From Ligula intestinalis (Eukaryota; Platyhelminthes; Cestoda; Diphyllobothriidea; Diphyllobothriidae): 64,000 nt of DNA. Of this stretch, positions 10,645 through 21,639 are shown piece by piece (positions within the stretch are counted from its first letter, which is position 1; each line of letters opens with the position of its first letter). The stretch is taken from assembly GCA_036362985.1 (NCBI GenBank), contig JAYGXS010000008.1, positions 26,637,922-26,701,921 on the forward strand. The letters are read 5' to 3'. The notes under the pieces were generated by a model, which saw nothing but the letters and a program-made list of their open reading frames with translations, did no database searches and was not told the DNA's origin. Position numbers and translations under genes: made by a program.

Positions 10645-10870
10645 GGAAGTCTGGATGTCTACCGACCGCTCTGTCAACCGTCGCGTTAATTTGTTTGTCA
10701 CCTACCTCGTTTGTCGATCCTTGCTGTCAGGAGACCATGACGGCAGGGAACAATTGCGGGGAGGGGGCAACAGCCCACGAGGCCAGCAAGGGGGGGGGGG
10801 GGGGGGGAGGAGGCCACAGTGAGACGCGGCATGACGCGACACCAGAGGCGGTGAGTGAAGCCGGCGGGGA
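10645..10870 (-). repeat. Repeats K and M, inverted copies, with poly-G tract
   Basis: 10645-10690 is the reverse complement of the repeat K core (GAAGTCTGGATGTCTACCGAC). 10808-10860 is the reverse complement of repeat M, next to a G run at 10790-10807. K and M are also neighbours at 5880-6160, so they may be parts of one larger element in opposite orientation here. Confidence 0.55.
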
Positions 10871-10959
10871 GGTGAGGCGATAGAAGCGACAGTGAGATAC
10901 GCGTTCGACGCAGCGTCACAGGATTCTGATGAGTGTGGGCGCAGTGACTGCCTTGGATT

Positions 10960-11190
10960 GGTGGTTGGCTGGCTAATAGCCCTTGTCGGATCCGGATCAC
11001 CGTCGAGTGCGCAAAGAGGAGGAGTCGGAGCAGCATGGCCGGGAGGGGTGCTCCGTCATGAAAAACAGAGATGGAAAGGAGGGGAGATAGATCTACCGAA
11101 GGGAGATTGGTGTAGCAGAGATTGGCCGCCGTGAGGGCGAGTGGGAATGCGACGGAGACGCGTCTGCTTTGGTTCCCTGGATTGGTGGTT
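10960..11190 (+). repeat. GC-rich repeat L
   Basis: Matches 59290-59545 in the same orientation. Shared blocks are GGCTGGCTA.TAGCCCTTG, GTCGGAGCAGC, TGCTCCGTC, AAAAACAGAGATG, GGGGAGATAGATC and GGCCGCCGTGAGGGCG. No function is evident. Confidence 0.6.
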
Positions 11191-11389
11191 TGCAGCTGAG
11201 GCGATCCATGAGCGTGACCGCTAAATAGGCGGGAATGGACCCCTCATGAAACCCGTTCCGATGTGATACGACGTTGGCGCGAACTCATCCTACCCCGAAT
11301 GCTGCCCACTCCCTTCTTCCTTCACCACAAGCCCCCCTTCTTATAGTTTTTTTTTCTTTCTTAGCTGGAATACAAAGCAAGTCAATGTT

Positions 11390-11600
11390 TAGGGCGTTTG
11401 ACTGCGGTGTCCAGGTTACCCCGTCGGGTGACAACCCTCCAAGCCGCGGCTTTTAGCGCTCCTTGATACCTTCAAGCACCATCAGATTGTTTTCAGCGAG
11501 GAAGGAAAGACACTGTGGGTCGACCTCACTCTCTCCCCCACCGCCAGCAACAGGCTACTGCCTAGCTGATCGCTCCTCTGAGGGAGGCTGACACGCACTC
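11390..11600 (+). repeat. Repeat J fragment, plus orientation
   Basis: GTGTCCAGGTTACCCCGTCGG, CAACCCTCCAAGCC.CGGCTTTTAGCGC and GAGGAAGGAAAG...GTCGACCTCACTCTCTCCCCCACCG correspond to 57945-58110. Only the distal part of the repeat is present. Confidence 0.6.
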
Positions 11601-12072
11601 ACACACATCCCCAAAACCACAAAACTCCCAACTGTAATGCATTGTTAAAGTCGTTCACTCACCGACTGTCCGCAATATCATAGTCCGCGAAGGCCACACT
11701 TGGACGCCTAAAATGGATAAAAAGTTTATGTAAATGAGCATTATCATTAACAGCAGCATGCTTTACTTACACATGTTTCGGACATTGAAAGTCAATGGAA
11801 TGATTACCAGAAGTTAGCGTTGGAAGACTAACAACTGCCGGATAATGGCGGCTGAGTACGCAATAGTCTCTCCTCTGTGCGTATAGAACTGTTCGTGGTA
11901 AGTTGCTAATGGTAAACCTGGGATATGTAGTCCAATAATGCCAGGATTTATACCTTTTTAAGTAGTTGGCGCATGGCTTACTCACAAAAATTGCAAGACA
12001 AGGACAGTTAATGTCAGTAAAGCGATGACTAAATATAATTTATCAAGTTGGTTTGACAGATTTGCTTAATTT

Positions 12073-12177
12073 GAGTTGACCCAAGTGTGGAAAACTCTAG
12101 GCGTTTGGCGGGATTTGAAACCGCGCATCCGAGAAAGCCTTTGCCGGAGGCTAATGCTCTACCACTAAGCTACAAAC
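12073..12177 (-). mobile_element. SINE family B, running into an assembly gap
   Basis: The reverse strand reads TAGCTTAGTGGTAGAGCATTAG (A box), GGTTTCAAATCCCGCC (B box), GAGTTTTCCACACTTGGGTCAACT. The 3' side of the head can pair with the 5' side as an acceptor-like stem (AAACGCC against a 5' end lost in the N run). The copy is otherwise well preserved. Confidence 0.8.
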
Positions 12178-12577
12178 NNNNNNNNNNNNNNNNNNNNNNN
12201 NNNNNNNNNNNNNNNNNNNNNNNNNNNNNNNNNNNNNNNNNNNNNNNNNNNNNNNNNNNNNNNNNNNNNNNNNNNNNNNNNNNNNNNNNNNNNNNNNNNN
12301 NNNNNNNNNNNNNNNNNNNNNNNNNNNNNNNNNNNNNNNNNNNNNNNNNNNNNNNNNNNNNNNNNNNNNNNNNNNNNNNNNNNNNNNNNNNNNNNNNNNN
12401 NNNNNNNNNNNNNNNNNNNNNNNNNNNNNNNNNNNNNNNNNNNNNNNNNNNNNNNNNNNNNNNNNNNNNNNNNNNNNNNNNNNNNNNNNNNNNNNNNNNN
12501 NNNNNNNNNNNNNNNNNNNNNNNNNNNNNNNNNNNNNNNNNNNNNNNNNNNNNNNNNNNNNNNNNNNNNNNNNNNNN
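12178..12577. other. Assembly gap (400 N)
   Basis: An unbroken run of N from 12178 to 12577. Its round length suggests a scaffolding placeholder or a size estimate. It begins inside a SINE copy, which suggests repeats caused the break. Confidence 0.98.
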
Positions 12578-12784
12578 TTTTTTGACGTACATATTAATTT
12601 GGGTATTATTTTTTGCTCACTATATTTTGTGTACTGTCTGTTTGTGGCGTTGTTCTGTCGATAAGATTGTGTTCTCTCAATGCTTTTCTGACTAATTTTA
12701 ACCAGTTTTGTGACATGGCGCGATAGGAAGCAGTGGAAAATACGACAGGGGTTTTACGATGATGGGCATCGGCCCAAACATATG

Positions 12785-13645
12785 CATCAAATTCTGGTCT
12801 ATGCTCTCAGACCTTGAATGTACTAATCTATACCGAGAACAGAACTTAATATCTAAGGAAAGTAAAGAGCTGAATTCTCCAGACCGGCATATTAACCAGG
12901 AGGCAAACAGGAAGACCGGGGTAGCTCACTGATAATAATAAATTATAAATGTGAGGCCCAAGGGGCCCTTCAATTACGAACTTAGTGCTATCGTAAAAAT
13001 AAAAAGTAAAAATAAATAAAAAATACAAATACATACAAAGTTGGTTATCACAGCTGCGCGTTAGCGACTGTTTAACAACAGGAATTAGTAGTATGTTACG
13101 CGTGGTAAGATAGTAAGTCGGATCCGATTAACAACGAACTGTCTGATAAAATAATATTCTGGGCAATATAAGAAGCTCCTACATCGGTGATGAGCCGGAT
13201 ACCTCGCAGCTGTGTCAAGAACGATAGAATACCGGTGAGACACGTGTGTCCAGGCTTTTAGCTCGTACCTAGGCTGTTAGTATGCTAAGTTAAAATGTCA
13301 ATATACACTATTTGAGCCTGTTCGTTGGCAGCAAGTGCATATTTCACAGTGGTTGACGGGTTTCAGCCCGAATATGCACTTACTTATACACCTTGAATAT
13401 ACTGATGCATACCGCGAACAGAAATTAATTTCTCAAAAAATTAACAGGCTGAACTTTCAAGACCGGTATATCAACCAGAAAGTAGACAGGGAACGCTGGG
13501 GGACCCACTGATGAGCCGGGCCCCTCGCAGCTGTGTCAAGTAGCGGCAGAATACAGGCAAAACACGTGTCTGGGCTTTTTAGCTAGTACCTAGGCTGTAA
13601 GTATGGTAAGCTACAACATCAATATATACTAGTGGTTGATGCGAG
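12785..13645 (+). repeat. Direct repeats I (two units)
   Basis: 12805-12930 matches 13390-13515 (CCTTGAAT.TACT, ATACCG.GAACAGAA.TTAAT, AGACCGG.ATAT.AACCAG). 13185-13310 matches 13505-13645 (GATGAGCCGG, ACCTCGCAGCTGTGTCAAG, AGCT.GTACCTAGGCTGT.AGTATG). The blocks keep the same order in both, so a unit of several hundred bases is duplicated in tandem with internal loss. A fragment also lies at about 48665-48770. There is no coding signature. Confidence 0.65.
13333..13381. other. Perfect 11-bp inverted repeat (hairpin)
   Basis: AAGTGCATATT at 13333-13343 is the exact reverse complement of AATATGCACTT at 13371-13381, with 27 bases between that contain a second short pairing (GGGTTTCAGCCC). It lies between the two direct-repeat units. 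Confidence 0.6.
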
Positions 13646-13649
13646 GAGG

Positions 13650-15365
13650 ACAAATTACTGCACCAGTTTAAACTATACTGCGGTTACACCTCTTCCAAAC
13701 TGACACTGGGAACAAGATGCTTCAAATATCCCAACTAGTTAAAGTTTTCTATGTATTTTGCGTTGGCAACTATCATTCAACTTCTACCAAAAAGCTGAGT
13801 CCGGACCTAGTTGCCAGACAGTAGGCTGTGGTCTAAACGTGAGCGTTTCTCGCGTTCCACAGGTTAATTCAGAGTAAGCTGACTCACACCACAGAGTGCC
13901 AGAGCTCCTCCAACTTGGTTCTCGTAATTCGACGATCTTCCAGCACCTCGACGACGAATTCCCGCAGAGGACTGGGCAGGAGCTGCGGTCCGAACTGACG
14001 TAAAAAGGTGAGCGAGAAGAAACTTCGATTCCCAGTAGCTATCATGATCCACAGAGAGTGGGGCATCGAGCTCTCTGCGCCTTGTCGATGTCAGTTCAAA
14101 CTGAGCGACTGTTTCAGTCATCCGCAAACTTCCCAGTGCGTTCAGTTGCGCTCATAAATTTTGTCTGACAGCACGCACATCCAGGTAAATAAAGTGGTTC
14201 TGCGCAGGAGACGTCATGCAAGTTTGGGTAAATTACGAGTTTCGAAGTGTCAATAAATCATCAGGCGGCCCCTTCTGTTCAACATCATAGGCCTACCGTC
14301 GGCGGCTTTTAAGGCAACAAGAATTCCCACAGCCAGAGATGGCTGCTGAGTAGTGCGGCTTTAAGTTTGAACGCTTAGCTATCTTTTGCCTGACAAACCT
14401 GTTGAGATGAGGTTCATTCGTATGGCCGTCTCCGGAGGAGCTTTTATAATTAAAACATACTTCCAACTTTTCAGTAGGTCGAATTTCGCCTATCCAAACA
14501 CGCCCTTTATTATTTTAACCAATGGGAGTTGTGCTAATAATTTTCGGTAGGGTTGTTGTGTGGGAACTCCTAAAATAAATTCCGCCTGCGTAAGGCTGTC
14601 TGAGAATAAAGGCCGCCGGCCTAAGGTCGAAATTCTGCCAATAGGAATTGTCTACTATTTTTATCGGTCAATATGCATCAGTTAAATAAGCAGCAGGAGT
14701 TTACGTTGGTCGATTTGATTATATCTAGCTCATTAAATAATTATAAGTGGCTTTAATTTATTTTCCACACAATTTAACACCTATTTACACCTACAAGTAT
14801 TTGGCCTTTAACCACGAATTCGGTAGGACAATTGTGTGCGGAGAGTTTATTTTTAGGGGGTCTCACAGGACAGCTTTACCAAATTTTCTTGGTCAACAGG
14901 TTCCCTTTTCAGTCTTCTTTGTCCTTTTCGTAACCTTTTCACCTACATTTTAGTTCAGAAAAACAAATACAAGAGGCTTTACTGTCTTTCATATTGCGCA
15001 GTTATCGCGCACCTACACGGCCCCTGGTGTGTCTCCCCGTTCAATTCACTTTAAAGACGAATCTCGTAAGACACTTAGGTAGGTGCAAGGGACGTTTGCC
15101 CTTGGGTGGCCATACGAGGAATTGTCACGCTATGGAAAAGGGGCAGTGATGAATTTCTGCAACCCTGTCTAGAAAGTCCCAAGAAAAAAATTAAAGATAA
15201 GGTAAATCATTCAAGGGCGAATACTTCAACAAAGGAACGTGTCAGAAGCACCGGAACGTGGAAGGACGGACGTGGATATCGCTCATCACCTGAATGCTAC
15301 GGACTGCGTTTTGGAAGTAAACCAATGACGGATACACTAGACGCAGATGCGCAGTCTATTGTCAG
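13650..15365. other. Intergenic, nothing recognised
   Basis: No repeat family or domain assigned. The longest frames (13864-14127 minus, 87 codons; 15106-15408 plus, 100 codons) have no recognisable motif and no neighbouring exon-like structure. They could be exons of an unknown gene, but nothing supports that. Confidence 0.4.
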
Positions 15366-15369
15366 ATAC

Positions 15370-16015
15370 CAAGTCCTGACTGTTCTTGCTTGCTTATTGG
15401 TAGTTTAGACTGGGTTGGACATGCACTGCATTCGTTCCTGTCCCACTGCGATTGTTTCAGTGGCAAGACATATGAAAACGCCTCTGGATCCGACGTGACC
15501 TCTCAGCCACCATAGGGATTCGTGTATATCCTGCATCTGTCCGGTCAGTCTTCCTCTATGAACGGGAATGCTGGGTTTTTCCCAATGAAGATGAGCGAAG
15601 ACTCCAGGTATTTGACTACCGTTGCTTGATGAACATACTACGAATTACGTATACCCACTTCATCTCGACAGTCTGCATTCGTTGCGATTGTATCGGAGGG
15701 ATATCTCAGGTCATGCAAGAAAGGCGACTGTGGCGGTGTGTGCACTTTCTCCATCGTCTGCTCCACGAGCTTTTCTATGGTGCCGTTAATCCGGCGCCGC
15801 AGCCCACCTGGAGCTGTCGAAGAGGAGAGCAACTCAAGACTTAGCTCAATAGCGTCTGTCGAGACATGAAGGCAGTCCTAAGGCCTTCTATTTTCGGGCT
15901 TCGTCGCTGAAAAAGAGAATGGGTGGAGCTTTCCAGATCCGCTGCCGCCAATCCTCATGTGTGCAGGGGTAACGTCTGTGAAATCATTGAAGCCGTCTAG
16001 ATCAGGCATGATCAC
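15370..16015 (+). pseudogene. RTE-like LINE, carboxy-terminal fragment
   Basis: Reading across frames gives LWIRRDLSATIGIRVYPASV, VFDYRCLMNILRITYTHFIS, RRLWRCVHFLHRL and REWVELSRSAAANPH. These align with the better copy at 47745-48600 (LWIRRDISIATNIP, IFDYRCLRTIQRVEYTDF, RRLRWIRHTLPR, RQWVELSRSAVANSQ). The region follows the palm domain in RTE-group elements. The polymerase core is absent and several frame changes are present. Confidence 0.72.
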
Positions 16016-16860
16016 AGCCGTTAAAAGTATGTACACTCATCTACTCCTTCGTCCCCTCTTCCCAGAGATATCGAATGCCGACTGGTTTGAGTCCTGGGCC
16101 TTTTTATGGCCGTAGACGCTGTCACCCCGATCCGAATCGCGCCGTCGCTCACTTCAACTGCATTTGCATTGATTGAACATCTTTCGTCTGAAAGTGACAG
16201 GAGCATCTCTTTAATAAATGCGACGCAGTTTCAACCCACAACTACAACCACGAGTAGTTGACATCGAGACTTATTGGACGATCTGGAACCTACATTACCA
16301 TTGTAGACGACAAGCCGGCAATATAAGATTCCATGTAGAGAGCAGAGGACAGGGCAGCATTTAATACCCGAACTCTTGAAATTGCGTTTCCCAGGTTTAG
16401 CATCAGCTGCTGGGCTCTTAGAGTAGTTTGACGGCCATCGGAGGACCAACTGGCGACTTTCCGAGCGGCGAGTCTAAGAATGCCGCTGCTGCAGTTATTT
16501 CAAAAGGCATAATGTGGCAATTAAAGTTAACGCATGGCCGGGCCCCCATTCTTTCTCCCGTCGATGGTACGTAAAAAAAGGTGGTCGGGTCAGCTGACGT
16601 GACTTAAAGCCACCGTCTCTCATAAGTCCTAGGTGTGTCCGGACAGCAACGCATTCTGCGACCCTAATAAACCGGCAACGAAGACGCTCTCCATTCCTTC
16701 ACTTTATTCCACTCGCAAGCCCCCTATTATTCCCGGTCCCGCATTTATGATTAACTATCAGTTTTTCGGGTTGCATATTGCCTTCTTTTCCTGCCAAACT
16801 GCAATGACCATGGTCATAATGAACCAGGTTTTCGGGTGAATGCTCCTCGTTCGATGCTGG
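16016..16860. other. Intergenic, nothing recognised
   Basis: No domain or shared repeat could be identified. Short frames on both strands look random. Confidence 0.4.
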
Positions 16861-16864
16861 CCTA

Positions 16865-17010
16865 ATAAGACCTCATCAGCCGCCCATAAACGCCAACTCC
16901 AAATGGTGTTCCACCCGAAGCTCGAACTCGCAACCTTTTGGGCAGAAGTCTAACGCTCTAACTATTGAGCGATGAGTTCGTTGACTTGCTCGTTTAGAAT
17001 GGGAGATACT
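16865..17010 (-). mobile_element. SINE family A, head and partial body
   Basis: The reverse strand shows CTCAATAGTTAGAGCGTTAGAC (A box), GGTTGCGAGTTCGAGC (B box) and the GGGTGGAACACC...GGCG.TTATGGGCGGCTGATGAGG body start. The next sequence rightwards belongs to LINE family X. Confidence 0.75.
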
Positions 17011-17500
17011 GACCCTCGTTGATGAATACGCGTGGAATACGCTTCCTAAGGACATCTTTATGTCGGAATCCCTAGAGGTTTTTAAGCGAAAACTGGATCG
17101 ATACAGTAGTGCGCGTTGTAGAACGAATTGACCGCAGCTGACAATTTTCAACAACAATAATCATGATAATACTTTCAATTTTTTAGAAGTATTGGTTTTT
17201 ATAGCCATTCGCGTACCATTCACTGAAATAGCATGTCCACTACGGGTAAATCGTAATTACTACTGCTACTACCTACAACGTTGGATCCCCCCCATAAAAA
17301 AAACGATCGATTTTTTTTCTCTTTTTTCTCCTAAATCCTACACGTTACCCCCACAAGAGCGATAGTTTTTCTCCTAAAAATCCCTAAGGAGTTTTTTTCA
17401 CTGTCTGCTCCTGTTTCTCCACCCCATGACTTAGGACAACTGGCCTCGCCAACAGTCTGAGATACAATTTTTCTGCTACCACTACACATACAGTAGGTGA
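17010..17500 (+). pseudogene. LINE family X, terminal carboxy fragment and 3' region
   Basis: EYAWNTLPKDIFMSESLEVFK then KLDRYSSARCRTN and a TGA near 17130 match the WNSLP...SVDTFK end at 3520-3590. The 3' region resumes at 17385 with GGAGTTTTTTTCACTGTCTGC and CCACCCCATG...GACAACTGGCC, as at 3965 and, inverted, near 56600. It is heavily truncated. Confidence 0.68.
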
Positions 17501-19300
17501 CATATCTGATGAAAGGTTTAGAAGTGGGGGATTTAACACAAACTTGAGGTAGTTTATGAAGTTCACTGGGTTGGCTTGAGGCGCAAAATGATGTTTACTA
17601 GAATTGAATTCCGTTGAGAAAATATAGGCAGAAATGGGCGAAATCCAACGTTTGTTGATTAACAAGAAATTTCCCATGCTATTAAGCACTGCGGAGAAAA
17701 GATTTATATTTGTGCATGCTGAAGTATAAAAAGACATTCACAAAGACCAGAAAAAGCTCAATTATAATTGTTCACTACAGAGAAAATTTTGTTTTGCGTC
17801 CATGAAATTGAGGTTTGTGTAATTACAAGATACAGGACTAGAGTCGAGAAAAGCTTGATGAATCGAGTTAAGAAATGTTTGCTCTACAAATCTGTTAAGT
17901 TTGGTGCCCTAAAGATAAATAATAAACGTACAAGACGCAAAAATGTGTTTTACTACGCCTAAATTAGTAGGCCCTCGTAATCTCATATGTTTTCTAATTA
18001 ACCTCTTAAACTACATCCATCCAAATGTTGTCAAAGTATAGACGGAAATCGATAAATAGCAAAACTCCAAACGGAAGAAGTAGAAGATTATCATGTTGAA
18101 AGATAGTGGAGGATATTTGGGTCACTCTGTTGTCCAAGTAAAATCAAAGAACACTACTCTGAAGTAAAAGAACGCATTGAAAATTGTTCAGGTTTACGTA
18201 GAAATGTAAGTTCTTTCATTTCCACCACAATTTTTTGCTCTCAGTTTTAGGGAACTCAAAAACCGGTCAAAATATGCCATTGTAATCTTGACTTATTTTT
18301 GAAAAACATATCGTACTCGACTTCGAAATTTCTAACTACAGCGCTTTTTAAAGGGGTAACTTGTTCTTGAAAGTTTTTTAATCAATCTTTGTCGTATTTA
18401 TTCTTGGCCTTTATTGTGGAAATTCATTTTTTCGGCAATGAGTTGATATGTTTGGGCGATTCTAAAGTCATGACCCACACAGGCAGCTATCAAAGGAGGA
18501 AGGTTTAAAAACTCATTATTCAGGTAAATGCTTTTAAGATATTTCTTATTTCTAAGTTTTCGGTAAATAGGTTGAACGAAATCGGTATTTATAGACAAAC
18601 AAAGCAAAACTGTGAAATTCGTAAAGTGTTCAGCAGAACTTCAAAAATAATCTGCTGCTCTTCGCACTCGAATTCTCGAAATAATCACAAAAAATGTGAC
18701 AAACGGAAATTTCTTTCAATATACACAAGATGGTATGAATTTAATTACAAGTACAACCATAATCTAACATTTTAGTAAACTGCCAGCCTAGCCGTGTGTG
18801 GCCGTTAATGTATTTTATTCCGCTCAACAGCCGGGATGTAATTTCCATCGAATATATTTTGGCAATTGTCAATAGAAATTGATACAAAGCACGCAAGAAT
18901 CTTTTCGTGCATCAAAAACGGAAATGTGTCTGAAGATTCAAAATTTGACATTTCTGACACATTTAGTACATGTTTGAATGTTGTTGGAAGAGATTTAGTT
19001 TATAAAAGTTTTGTATTTGTACTTATTCTGTAAAACCTTGCCATCTTTTTCCATTCCCATGCCTTAAACACACTTTTATTTCACATTGCACCAGTAAATT
19101 TGCATATTGCCATTGCTTGATTTTGCAGATTTTTGTGAAAATTACATTTTCTTTGCTAGTAAATAGTAATTTCCCAACCAAACTCTGACTTTTTAAATTA
19201 TAGTTCTAACTATATTGTAATGATAGTTAAGGGGCAAGCCGCGTGTGCTGACTTCCAGCAAAATGACTTTTATTGCGTTTTTTAACTTATTGCATGAGAT
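17500..19300. repeat. AT-rich stretch containing a diverged copy of repeat G
   Basis: About 18130-18450 keeps the block order seen in repeat G (GTAAGTTCTTTCATTT, AAAAACC.GTCAAAAT, GGGGTAACTTGTT) at 28780-29150 and 53215-53560, but identity is low. The rest is AT-rich without a recognisable gene. Short frames such as 18398-18607 on the minus strand fall inside the repeat. Confidence 0.45.
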
Positions 19301-19470
19301 TGTCCACTAACTGTATGTATCAATAGGTAACACAAAGGAAATTTACCTACATATCCCTCAATAAATTGATGCCGATACTGAACCTTCGCCAGTCGCCCCA
19401 AGGCAGAGCGAGAGGAGTGAGTTAGGTGAGCGATCGCGATCGGTCAGCGTTCATCAACCGGTCGTCCCAC
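19300..19470 (+). mobile_element. LINE X 3'-end scrap followed by SINE A tail
   Basis: 19335-19375 (AATTTACCTACATATCCCTCAATAAA, point differences aside) matches the terminal part of the LINE X 3' region near 56450 on the opposite strand. 19395-19450 (CCCCAAGGCAGAGCGAGAGG, GTGAGTTAGG, CAGCGTTCATCAA) matches the SINE A tail. The CCCACCTCTCCGGTTGGATTTTTT that follows also occurs at about 22625-22650. Confidence 0.5.
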
Positions 19471-19529
19471 CTCTCCGGTTGGATTTTTTTACATTCTTGC
19501 GTTTGCCTCGCAAGGATGGAACACTCCAC

Positions 19530-19922
19530 CATGAGATGCGAACCATGCGGACTCACTTATTAATAATAGGCCGAGCCAACGACGAGATGGCCAGATTGCT
19601 GCTAGGAAGTTGGTCCTCGACTGTCACAATAAACAGAGCCATGGACCTTCATCACGCCTGCCAAGCGCTCCGCAAAAGGATAACATCGGCTCAAAACGGA
19701 GCAATAGGTCGAGCGGAGAGAGATAAGCAGGGCCGACAGCCGGCAGCCGCGAGCAAAGAGTTTGAAAACGCTCACGAGTCACAAAAACAACTTGACACAG
19801 CTCAAGAAGACGCGAGCAATTCAAAAAGCCACGAAAATCGATCGGTGCGATCGATTGACGCATGGGCAAATGGTTGCTCACATTTATCTGACGCACAGAG
19901 AAATACAGACACCTTGATCTGA
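19530..19922 (+). pseudogene. PLE GIY-YIG carboxy terminus, open to its stop
   Basis: The frame contains LIIGRANDEMARLLLGSW then SSTVTINRAMDLHHACQALRKR, the conserved carboxy-terminal block of PLE endonucleases (compare DSINGHIDLPDAYFALREQW at 1560-1620). A polar tail of about 75 residues rich in Q, E, S and K follows, to a TGA at 19920-19922. The open frame extends upstream to 19479, but that part does not look like PLE. The stop codon lies inside the CTGACGA of the hairpin motif that begins at 19919. Confidence 0.72.
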
Positions 19923-19954
19923 CGATGGAAGCGAGCGAGCTTTTGAAACGTCAG
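19919..19954 (+). other. PLE-type hairpin motif (best CTGANGA/GAAACGTCAG copy)
   Basis: CTGACGAT (19919-19926), stem GGAAGC (19927-19932), loop GAGCGA, stem GCTTTT (19939-19944), GAAACGTCAG (19945-19954). The stem pairs over 6 bp with two G-U pairs. CUGANGA and GAAA are the conserved core words of hammerhead ribozymes, which have been reported in PLEs. Here a U separates CUGANGA from the stem and no third helix is obvious. The outer CTGA/TCAG can also pair, giving an alternative fold. Confidence 0.6.
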
Positions 19955-20229
19955 CCGGAATGCACTTTGGTCTCAGAAGTCGTCTCCTCTTCTTCCTCCT
20001 CTTCCGGGGATGATGTAAGGACTCACTTATTCCTAGTCCTGCATACAATACGAAGCAGGTGTGATCGCTGGAAAAAGAACTCTACTCATCTGAGGCTTTA
20101 AAATCCGTCGCGGATCTGTGATGGCAAGCATGTGCCAAGGCTCACCACCGCCAAGGGGTACGCATGCACTGACCATCACACCCATCCATCCAGCTGGCCA
20201 ATCACCTGTCAAGGCTGACTATCACAAAG

Positions 20230-20480
20230 GCCGGTCCAGATGCTGGCGCGATATCTGCGGTCAGCCCACATCATACGCAGCGCTAGGGCCAGCGGTTGAT
20301 CGCTCGTCTGACAGTCAAATTCCTCTTACCTATTCTCCCTTCCTTATGTACATAATAAACTCTTCCTATCACTCTGTCCTTCCCTGTTTTCTCTCCTCCT
20401 AAGGATTTTAGCCTGAAGATCGCAGTTGCTACGTGTAGATCCAGCATCAGAGACATTTGCAGCAACGGGTAATTCATACA
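20230..20480 (+). repeat. Repeat D fragment
   Basis: GTACATAATAAACTCTTCC, CTCTG.CCTTCCCTG.TTTCTCTCCTCCTAAG and the final GCCTGAAGATCGCAGTTGC match the distal part of the tandem repeat at 63186-64000. The AATAAA and terminal CTGAAGAT suggest the 3' end of a retroelement related to the PLE tails, but no GAAA half is seen. Confidence 0.5.
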
Positions 20481-20744
20481 CAGGGATTTGTAGTACTTAT
20501 AAAGTGCAGTCGATATGTTACGGCATACCTATTACAATTAACCGATCCCCTGTCCATCGAGGATAGCTGGCCGCTTGTGCGCTAATTGTTTGATGACCAC
20601 CCTGCAGGTGATTATCTGCTGAGCAATCATCACCCGTGAAGGAAAATTCCTCGGCCATCTGGCTCCCTGACGCGGGTATTATATGACGCCATCGCCTGTG
20701 CACTCCCCCCGAGTGGCGACTTGCAGTGGCCAAACTGAGCCTCA

Positions 20745-21080
20745 GCACAGAGGCCGCGAGTTCTTTACAATCCAATCAACTGAATTATTCAAATTTGCTA
20801 ATTCCCCCCCCTAATGGTCGTTTCTGTGGATTCTAGATTATTGCTTAGGAAATCCTGCATGGACAGTCGGCTGGCTGTCTCCGTAATGGTGGATTCCATA
20901 CGAGCAGTAGGTTGGGCGGGTACATCGGCCCAAGTGGGATTAAATTTACGGCGCACGGTGAGAGTCGTAGCTCTGTGGTAGAGCGTTGACTGCGCTAAAG
21001 GCTGCCCTACGGTGTGGGTTCGACTCTGGCCAAGGACGAGAGTTTTTCACAACTGGGTCAACTGGATATGGGTTGGGCAG
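20745..21080 (+). mobile_element. SINE family B, tail of one unit joined to a complete second unit
   Basis: 20745-20810 is a family B 3' end (GAGGCCGCGAGTTCTTTACAA, TCAACTGAATTATTCAAATT). It runs into the family leader (GGATTCTAGAT, CCTGCATGG, GCAGTAGGTTGGGCGGG) and then the tRNA-like head at about 20960-21040 (GTAGCTCTGTGGTAGAGCG; GTGGGTTCGACTC) and tail AGTTTTTCACAACTGGGTCAACT. This head-to-tail join matches the array at 29572-30240. Confidence 0.75.
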
Positions 21081-21112
21081 GTGGTTCCATTTGCTTATTG
21101 ACTGGGGGCCCA

Positions 21113-21545
21113 TTAACCATGATTAACGGGGCTCACATAATCGTCACCTCTTGCGAGAATTTCGGCTTCATCTAATTTGAATGTGTGGCTGGGCCTCTTC
21201 GAATGAGCCGTAACTTCAGAATTGGCCTTATTACTCAGCACTGCTGCCACCTGTTTGACAGGTACCATCTTGTGAATACTTTCGGTTTTGTAGACGCATA
21301 ACTGTTGCAGTGGGTGTGTTGTTTTCAGTATCTGACGCCCAATGGTTGCCTCTGACATGCGTGCGACTCCAATTCCAAGGGTGTGAAAATGCGGCCGACG
21401 CCCCCCGAGACTTTTTTTGATGTACGGAATTGCTTGTCAAAATTTGAGGGCGGTGCGGTTTTGTCGTTTTTCTCGCTTGCGCATGCAGGAAGCCATTTTC
21501 TCTGAACACCCGTCGAAGCTTTTGTCATGACTTCCAGTCTACAAT
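21113..21545 (-). pseudogene. PLE endonuclease-region fragment
   Basis: The reverse strand gives VAAVLSNKANSEVTAHSKRP and SHTFKLDEAEILARGDDYVS, which matches the FKFDEAEVLARGD block of the PLE end at 52490-52740. Upstream sequence (to 21545) is frame-shifted; its DNA also resembles 33900-34060. The catalytic GIY part cannot be read reliably. Confidence 0.62.
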
Positions 21546-21639
21546 TTTAAGACATTCTACAGTACGCGCCAGAATTCGTGCAATATGCCGACATATGCGA
21601 AAGATTGATACGCTTTCACTAATCGGCATTGACTCCGCT

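Noticed and set aside
10373..10822. 149-codon plus-strand frame
   Set aside because: No domain, and it ends in a poly-G-encoded glycine run and an inverted repeat M copy.
12087..12695. 202-codon frame across the N gap
   Set aside because: Most residues are unknown because of the gap, and the flanks are a SINE and AT-rich DNA.
19479..19530. Amino-terminal part of the 147-codon frame as a host gene start
   Set aside because: Only the later part matches the PLE endonuclease end, and the first residues overlap a short repeat also seen at about 22625-22680.
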